From assembly GCA_001430745.1 (NCBI GenBank), contig KQ481946.1, positions 277,573 to 305,349 of the forward strand: 27,777 nucleotides of DNA, read 5' to 3'. Source of the stretch: Auxenochlorella pyrenoidosa. Its lineage: Eukaryota > Chlorophyta > Trebouxiophyceae > Chlorellales > Chlorellaceae. Below, piece after piece: positions 22,304 through 27,777 of this stretch (positions within the stretch are counted from its first letter, which is position 1; each line of letters opens with the position of its first letter). A model generated the notes under the pieces. That model was not told where the DNA came from, did no database searches, and saw only the letters and a list, made by a program, of their open reading frames with translations. Made by a program: the position numbers and the translations under genes.

Positions 22304-25300
22304 ATGGCGCCCAAGAAGGGGCCGTCCTCAGGCATATCGCCGGTTCTCACCCTGGTGCTTGTAATCACGGCCTTTTTCGCGGGCCGCTTCATCACGTTGC
22401 CCGGCGAGCTGCCGCAGCCAGGCCAGGGGGTGAGCATCTTGGAAGGTGTTCGATCAGCGCCGCCTGCGCCTTTGCTCGTTGCCGCTGTCGCCCGCTGGTG
22501 CCGCCAGCCCGTCTCCACCCCCTCGCCTACGCTCAAAGTTGCCTCCCCCTTTCCCTGTCATCGCAGCCCACAGTAGTAGGGGAGGAGGTGCCCGCAGCGC
22601 CCTCTGAGCGGCGGTCAACCCTGGAAGCGGCGCAGGATGGCGCGCTGACAGACAGCGGCGACGGGACGGTCAACCCGCCCCCGGCAGTGCTTGCAGAGGC
22701 ACGGCATCGCTTGCAGACCTGATTGGTGTAGTTTGCCAGCAAAGCACCACGGCCTTGTAGCCACCTGCCCTGGTGTGGCCCATGCCACTGCCGGCTACCT
22801 GCCGTTGCTGCCGCTGTTCTCACCCGCCGCACGCGCACTTGGTCCATCCCCCTTACCCTGGGCTGTGCTCACGTGCGGCTGGCATGCCCGATGCCCGGCT
22901 CCTTTGGCCTCTGCAGAGCGTTTTCGAGACAGCGGAGGAGGCCCTGGAGGCGACTGGCTTCCTGGCGGACAGGCCGCCGCAGGAGCACGGCGAGACGGGG
23001 CACTCCTTCTACACTGTGCAGCCCATGCAGGTGGGGTGGGGGGTGGGGGGTGTGCATGCAGTGTACTGGTGGTCCTGGAGGCGGATTAGGGCGGCACAGT
23101 CGTGCGCCCTCAGCTGAGCGGCGGTGCTCTGGCGGCAGCTCGCTGCGCAGGCCGCGCTCGCGCCGGCTGCGCCTGCAGCGCCCAGCGAGGCCCACACGCG
23201 GGGCGGCGGCCGCGCATGGGACAGCAGCAGGCATGGGCAGCTGCGCAGGCGACGCGCTGGCGCCCCGCATGGGAATGCCGCAGCATGCCCCAGGCGCTGG
23301 TCCTCGCAGGCTGGTCGGCATGCGCAGCTGCTTCTCGGACCTGCACCCGCCCGCCCTGCGCGAGGCCTCGACCCGTGGCGCCTGCTCTGAGCACCTCTCT
23401 GCAGCCAAGGCACAACTGATCCATGCCGCCTGGGTGCGCTGCCCGAGCGCCCCAGCGCCCACAGCGTGCCCGTCTCACAGCGCAGCATGGCCCGCCCCCC
23501 AATTTCCCTCCCTCCACAGCTGCTGTCTCTGTTGCCGCGCTCCTACCTGATGCCCCGGTTCTTGTCAAAGGCGCAGTGCCAGCATGTTATCGACATGGCC
23601 ACCAAGCGGCTGGCGCCCTCGGGTGGGCATCATGTGCCATGCCCTCGCCTCCCTCCCCCGCCTGGTCGTCCCGTGTGTCCTTTCGGGCCTCACGCGTGGC
23701 GCGGCTCCCGCCCATGCGCGCGCCTGATGCAGGCCTGCGTGCCTCGCCCAAATCTCATCATAAATCAAAGCAACGCGACGCTTGCAGTGTGCCAACAACC
23801 TGAGACCTGCCGACAGCTCAGGCGGACCCTCGCTCCTGCCCCGCAGGCCTGGCCTTCAAGAGGGGTGACACGGCGGAGAACACGCGGGACATCCGCACGT
23901 CGTCGGGCACCTTTATGTCGCGGGTGGGGTGGGTTGGTTGGGGGTTCGGGGAGGGGGCCGCGGGCGGGGTGGGGTGGTTGGGGTTTGGGGGAGGGGCCCA
24001 CGGGCGGGGATATACAAGACAGCAGACGGCAGGGAGGGCGGTGCCCGGCGACTTGGGGCTCGCCGGCCTGCCTGGGCCTGTCTGCCACAGCCGCACGTGC
24101 ACTGGCGCGCGGCGGGGCAGTGCTGCCGCGCGCCCGAGCCTTGCCCCGCCCTCGCACGGCCCACGCGGATGTCCAGAGCGGCGCTGGCGAACAGCAGCAC
24201 GTTGCGAGCGCTCCAGCTGCCCATGCCCCACTGGGTCCACGCTCCCCCTGGGCCCCCTGCAAGCAGGAGGAGGACCCTGATGGCGTGCTGGCCTTCATCG
24301 AGGACAAGATTGCGGCGGTGACCATGGTGCCCGTGGGGTAAGGGAGGGGTGGGGGGCGGCTCGGCAGCGCTGCGTCCCGGTCTTGCAACAGATTGCATGC
24401 GGCGCTCGCAGCCGCGCAGCTCGCATTGACCTGCCGGGTGCCTGCCTCTGTGGGGGGTTGCACTTGTGCAGGCCAGAGCGGGCCGGCAGAGCACAGCATG
24501 CAAAGCGCGGCGCAGCTGCCGGCCGCCTTCCCTTCCCCCAGGCACGGCGAGCCCTTCAACGTGCTGCGCTACGAGCTGGGCCAGCACTACGACTCGCACT
24601 ACGACTCGTTCAGCGAGGAGGAGTACGGCCCGCAGTCCAGCCAGCGGGTGGGGCCCCGGCCGCTGCGCCCGCCCCGGCCTACTTGTCCCTCTCTTCCCAA
24701 TGCCATGTCACTTGGCCAACCCCCAACCCCAATCTTAACACCCCGCCCCCCCCCCCCTCCAACCCCCCCACCCCACCCCCTCCACCCCCAACCCCACTTC
24801 CACCCCCCACCCCATCCCCCCCACCCCCAACCCCTCAGATCGCCACCGTGCTGCTGTACCTGTCCGACGTGGAGGACGGCGGCGAGACGGTGTTCCTGCT
24901 GGAGGGCAGGGACGGGCTGGAGCGGCTGGCCACCATCGACTACAAGGCCTGCGACACCGGCATCAAGGTGGGGGTTTGGTGTGTGTGTGTGTGTGAGGGT
25001 GGGTGGGGTGGGGGGTGCAGGACGGTCAAGCGGCCATGCCAGCGTAGGGAAAGTCTGCAAGGGTTGGGCGGCTGCCAGCGGCTTGCTGTGCCCTTGGGGG
25101 CCGCCCTCAGCAGCTGCCTCATATCCCCTTGGTGCCAGCCTTCCCCTCTGACGGCGCGTCACCCCCTCCCCTCCGCCCGGGCAGGTCAAGCCGCGCCAGG
25201 GCGACGCCCTGCTCTTCTGGTCGGTCTCGCCAAACGGCACCGTGGACAAGCACTCGCTGCACGGCGGCTGCCCGGTGGTGGCATCGACGAAGTGGGCAAT

Positions 25301-25529
25301 GACTAAAGTAAGAAAGCGCTGTTAGCTTGTTCATACGGTGGCGTTGGCAGCGTGCACATGAGGCCAGACTGCTGTTGAGATCAGGTCAGATCAGATCAGT
25401 CAGCCTGTCTTCCGGCAGCCCACTGCCCTCCCGCTCCCATGCAGGTGCCTTTAACCCTCAAAACGGTGCCTTCTCCTCTGCCCTTGACTGCAGTGGATCC
25501 GAAACAAGTGCTTTGGCCGCATGTGCTGA
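22304..25529 (+). CDS. Membrane-anchored prolyl 4-hydroxylase (2-oxoglutarate/Fe(II) dioxygenase)
   Basis: Ten exons: 22304-22429, 22567 to about 22686, 22917-23030, 23520-23622, 23847-23923, 24267-24337, 24542-24647, 24839-24967, 25185-25307 and 25494-25529 (TGA), about 334 residues. Residues 11-30 (GISPVLTLVLVITAFFAGRF) form a signal anchor, implying a type II membrane protein of ER or Golgi. The catalytic domain shows RSYLMPRFLSKAQCQHVIDM, RDIRTSSGTFMSR, the metal ligands HYD at 223-225 (GQHYDSHYDSF), the third ligand His in SLHGGCPV (about 308) and the 2-oxoglutarate Lys in STKW (about 318). The family hydroxylates peptidyl proline in hydroxyproline-rich wall glycoproteins. The donor of intron 2 is uncertain: GT at 22687 and GC at 22699 both keep frame. 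All other junctions agree in phase. Intron 5 is very G-rich and intron 7 very C-rich. Confidence 0.9.
23924..24012 (+). repeat. G/T-rich low-complexity tract in P4H intron 5
   Basis: The intron begins with GGGG/TTGG repeats (for example ggttggttgggggttcgggg) for about 90 bases after the donor. It is roughly complementary to the C-rich tract of intron 7 on the same transcript. Confidence 0.85.
24740..24838 (+). repeat. C-rich low-complexity tract in P4H intron 7
   Basis: Nearly continuous C broken by single A or T residues up to the acceptor before exon 8. The minus strand is G-rich and could form G-quadruplexes. It serves as a very long polypyrimidine tract. Confidence 0.9.
25379..25404 (+). 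repeat. Short GATCAG/GTCAG repeat in last P4H intron
   Basis: Four imperfect copies of GATCAG or GTCAG in a row inside intron 9 (25308-25493). No function is evident. Confidence 0.7.
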
Positions 25530-26100
25530 CAGCCCAGCCAAGGTGGCCGCTGCCGGCAAGCGAACGTATCCGCCACCAGTCCCTGCTTGCTGCAAGACAG
25601 CGCAGCAGGCACTCTGAAAGCCTTGGTTGCATTCGTGCCTGCTGGAGCCTTCATGTCACACCAGCAACACCGTCTACAGCAAGCGAATCTACATACCGTG
25701 TGGCGCCAGCGCCGCGCAGCGCCCCGGCGCGCCACGGCGCGCCACGGCACTGCAAATGGCTTGAGCACCCTTCTCTACTCCTTGTTTTACTTCTTAAACA
25801 ACAACAATGCAATCTCTGCAGCAAAGCCGCCTCTCAGCCGGGCCTCCCAGCTCTTTGCAGGGCTGCAGGGCTCCTGCCTCTGCAGGGGCGACCCAGCCCC
25901 TGCGCCCACTTTAGAATCATTTTTAGACCTTGCAAAACACATGGGCAGAGCCCGCGAGGCCCCACAACGCGAGTGCAGCCCGTTCCACTCTCTCGCTGCC
26001 ACCTCTGCTCCTCTTTGCTCGCCGCCTGCTGCCCAGAGGCACCGATTGCTGCTGACAAGCCGCTCTTGCCATCGAAACCGGACGGAGCGGCCCCATGGCC
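25530..26100. other. 3' flank of prolyl 4-hydroxylase
   Basis: This stretch follows the P4H stop and must hold its 3' UTR. It includes an AT-richer part around 25780-25815 (acttcttaaacaacaacaat). No TGTAA signal was seen. A long plus-strand open frame from 25587 to 26531 shows neither domain nor codon bias and was not annotated. Confidence 0.5.
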
Positions 26101-26219
26101 ATGCATGGGGCCGCCACGTCACGCCTCCGCGCCATTTTTATCGCTGCCGCCGCCTGTTTGAGCGGTTTCCCGATCTCCGTCGCTCCAATCGGCCCACATC
26201 CACAGTTCAACCACCGCAG
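26101..26219 (+). CDS. Possible first exon of an unknown plus-strand gene (leader-like)
   Basis: An ATG at 26101 opens 39 codons beginning MHGAATSRLRAIFIAAAACL, which resembles a signal or organelle-targeting peptide. The exon ends at a good donor (CGCAG|GTGAGC) in phase 2, immediately before an in-frame TGA. Phase 2 fits exactly the exon that starts at 27188 (AG + C). Support is only splice-site quality and phase, the leader-like composition and the need for an upstream exon to serve the strong acceptor at 27187. It could instead be 5' UTR or chance. Confidence 0.3.
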
Positions 26220-27031
26220 GTGAGCCCGCAGGCCAGTGCCTGCTCGCCTGCCTGCCTCACACGCCTGCCTGCCTGCAGCGCCGCAGCCGGCCCCAGCGCG
26301 CCCCTGCCGCAGCCCCTGCGGCCCCTGCCGCCTCTTCAGCGGCCTAGAGGCGGCGTCCTGGCTGCTGGGAGCGGCCTGGGGCTGCCTGTGGCTGCTCTTC
26401 CTTTCAAAAGTGTGCCTGTTCCCAGAGCTCCCTCCCACCCTCTCCCTGCCCTCCTTCTTAACCCTGCAGGGCTCCCAGGCAGCTCCAGGGCGTCCAGGCG
26501 CTTCAAGCCGAGCATGTGGGGCGCACTTTGAGCGGGCGGCAGCGGGAGGCGGCGACGCAGCGCGGGCGGGTGCAGCGGGCACTGCCGCAAGGGAGAAGTG
26601 CGCGCTGCTGCCCACCAGCGCACCTCCCCCCACTCTCCCCTGCCCCTCTGCATGCTATTGTACGCGTGGAGCCAGTTTCCAACAGCACCGGTACACACCA
26701 GCCAAGGCGTGCGCGCGCGGGCTTGACAGGCTGGGTGCTGCCTGTGTGCGTTGATGCACCCGCCTGGCTCTGCCCCACGTGCCTGCACATCTCCCTGCAA
26801 CTTGTTGGCCAACATCACTTGCTCGCCCTGCACCCCTGCAGAGCGGTCGTGCATGGCGACGGTGCCCCGTCTGCTCGTCTCCCGGACCTCGGCATCGCTG
26901 TGACGGCAGCAGGCAAGTAACCTTCCACCCATGGCGGCAACGTGAATATGTGACCTGCCAGCTTTCTGCCTCTTACGCTTGGTTCCCTTATCGCCGCGCG
27001 CATTTTCCAGGCCAACGCAGCTGCACCCACC
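26220..27031. other. Region without supported gene (probable large intron or 5' flank)
   Basis: No domain was recognised in any frame. A 16-codon frame at 26853-26903 starts MATVPRLLVSRTSASL and is followed by a textbook GC-type donor (CAG|GCAAGT at 26913); it might be an alternative first exon of the gene whose exon begins at 27188, but nothing else supports it. Confidence 0.4.
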
Positions 27032-27319
27032 TTGGGCTTGAGGCCGATCTGGACGCACTCTGGAGCAGCAGACAGGTTGCCCGAGGCTTGCAGCTCTCAG
27101 GCGGTGTTGTTGGCCGCACTCTTCTGCTTGGCTGAGCCCTGAGCAAAGGGAATTGGCGCATACTGTCGTCCTTCCCTCTGCCCGCAGCATGCCGCCAATT
27201 CCCTTTGCCCAGGGCCCAGCCAAGCAGAAGAATGCGGCCAACAACACCGCCCGAGAGCTGCAAGCCCTCGGCAACCTGTCTGCTGCTCCAGAGTGCGTCC
27301 AGATCGGCCTCAAGCCCAA
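27032..27319. repeat. Near-perfect fold-back inverted repeat, 134-bp stem, 19-base loop
   Basis: Left arm 27032-27165 matches the reverse complement of right arm 27185-27319, with a spacer of only 19 bases (27166-27184). By eye there are about seven mismatches and one single-base gap; the first 50 bases of the left arm pair without error. Five of the mismatches are transitions. A plus-strand transcript would fold into one long hairpin. The right arm coincides with the first 131 bases of a coding exon; in the left arm the matching antisense copy has a one-base loss after the ATG and a CGA to TGA nonsense change. The loop and its edge hold a pyrimidine tract and acceptor (ending cccgcag at 27187). 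Confidence 0.95.
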
Positions 27320-27375
27320 CAGCAACCTGTTGACCCAGAACCACATGTACGACTACGCGCCTGGGTGCCAGCGGG
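27188..27375 (+). CDS. Conserved-looking exon of an unknown protein
   Basis: A strong acceptor (long pyrimidine run then cccgcag) precedes position 27188, and an ATG starts at 27189. The frame encodes 62 residues beginning MPPIPFAQGPAKQKNAANNT and later PECVQIGLKPNSNLLTQNHM, with the AAC/AAG/CTG/GCC-rich codon use of real genes here. It ends at a GTGAGG donor after 27375 in phase 1, or at an alternative donor after 27364. I do not recognise the family; no membrane segment or catalytic motif is visible. The ATG may be the true start with the upstream exon noncoding, or it may be internal if exon 26101-26219 is coding. The continuation must lie to the right, yet a minus-strand G8 exon sits there. 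Confidence 0.5.
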
Positions 27376-27521
27376 GTGAGGAGCATCCGAAAAGGTGCGA
27401 GGATGCGAATGAAAGGCGATGTCCCGCAGCATGCGTGTGCATGGGGCGGTGTTGCGAGTTGTGTGAGTAGAAAGGGTTGCACCATGCACGCTTGCTTGCT
27501 TGCAAGATCTGGCTGCTTCAC

Positions 27522-27695
27522 CGTCACGCGCTCGGTCTGGTAGGGGTCGTAGTTAGTGGAGGCCAGGGCCAGCTCGTCGCCGGCGGCCCAGCCGGCGGCC
27601 TTGACGGCGCGGTCGAGCTGGGGCGTGGTTGCGCTGCGGGCGGTGGTGGCGGCCAGGCGGGCCCAGGGCTGAGCCAGGCCCTTGGCGCCGTGCAG
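27522..27695 (-). CDS. Exon of a G8-domain protein (fibrocystin/CEMIP-like), partial
   Basis: One exon of 58 codons between a good acceptor (cccctgcag before 27695) and a GTGAAG donor (after 27522), both phase 0. The residues LHGAKGLAQPWARLAATTAR and WAAGDELALASTNYDPYQTE match the G8 domain pattern of a WxxGDxIxxASTxYD core preceded by HGxxxxxWxRL. G8 domains occur in large extracellular or membrane proteins such as fibrocystin (PKHD1), PKHD1L1 and CEMIP, and in many algal proteins. The 5' part of the gene lies beyond the window. The expected next exon (toward lower coordinates) was not found anywhere down to the P4H gene, so the gene may have a long intron, be truncated, or be broken by rearrangement or misassembly. 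Confidence 0.6.
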
Positions 27696-27777
27696 CTGCA
27701 GGGGCGTTTAAAAAAGGGTTGGAGGTTCGGGTTAAGGTGGAATAGGGGGGTTGGGGGTTGGGGGGCCGGGGGCGGGC
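27696..27777. other. G/T-rich low-complexity sequence at window end
   Basis: On the minus strand this lies upstream of the G8 exon and reads as a C/A-rich pyrimidine tract leading to its acceptor, so it is most likely the intron before that exon. The final 35 bases are mostly G-runs. Confidence 0.6.

Noticed and set aside
25587..26531. Open frame of 314 codons after the P4H gene
   Set aside because: Composition drifts, no domain, and it runs through a good splice donor at 26219; treated as 3' flank.
26853..26903. Mini open frame MATVPRLLVSRTSASL as a mitochondrial leader exon
   Set aside because: Attractive composition and a nearby GCAAGT donor, but an in-frame TGA precedes that donor and the alternative GT donor is weak; kept only as a possibility.
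27713..27777. Telomere-like GGGTTnAGG repeats at the window end
   Set aside because: The spacing is irregular and no true TTTAGGG array is present; better explained as a pyrimidine-rich intron read on the opposite strand.
1..27777. tRNA, rRNA, CRISPR arrays, transposases or viral genes
   Set aside because: No B-box-like GGTTCGANNCC, regular spacer-repeat array, transposase or reverse-transcriptase motif was recognised on either strand by eye.

Overview
The window looks like nuclear DNA of a green alga, most likely a GC-rich trebouxiophyte of the Chlorella/Micractinium kind. The grounds are high GC, genes cut into many short exons by GT-AG (and some GC-AG) introns, strong G/C-ending codon bias, chloroplast transit peptides, Ser-Pro hydroxyproline-type linkers, long CAG/poly-Gln runs and G- or C-rich introns. 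No bacterial or viral features were found. All gene models below were spliced by hand from reading frame, splice-site and intron-phase agreement; coordinates are gene spans and exon lists are in the evidence fields.

Layout, left to right. (1) 1-2314, minus: a SpoU/TrmH-family RNA 2'-O-ribose methyltransferase with its C-terminus outside the window. (2) 3878-6181, minus: a predicted secreted NHL-repeat beta-propeller protein. (3) 7010-8534, minus: plastid thioredoxin z (CITRX type). (4) 8753-15437, plus, head-to-head with thioredoxin z: a very large WDR6/Trm734-like WD40 protein, the partner of tRNA wobble 2'-O-methyltransferase. (5) A 934-base assembly gap beside a G-run. (6) 17120-21174, minus: a secreted alpha/beta-hydrolase with a long (Ser-Pro) linker. 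(7) 22304-25529, plus, divergent from it: a membrane-anchored prolyl 4-hydroxylase. (8) 26100-27777: a less orderly end containing one well-formed plus-strand coding exon of unknown function, a minus-strand G8-domain exon, and a 134-bp fold-back inverted repeat with only a 19-base loop.

Functional links are mostly inference. Two genes act in RNA ribose methylation (TrmH-like and WDR6). Thioredoxin z is a subunit partner of the plastid RNA polymerase. The prolyl hydroxylase and the Ser-Pro-rich secreted hydrolase form a divergent pair in which one product could modify the other. The most unusual signal is the fold-back repeat: its right arm is the start of an apparently intact exon, its loop is that exon's 3' splice site, and its left arm is a decayed antisense copy. 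This is the arrangement expected of a young hairpin small-RNA gene, a splice-blocking hairpin, or a recent rearrangement.
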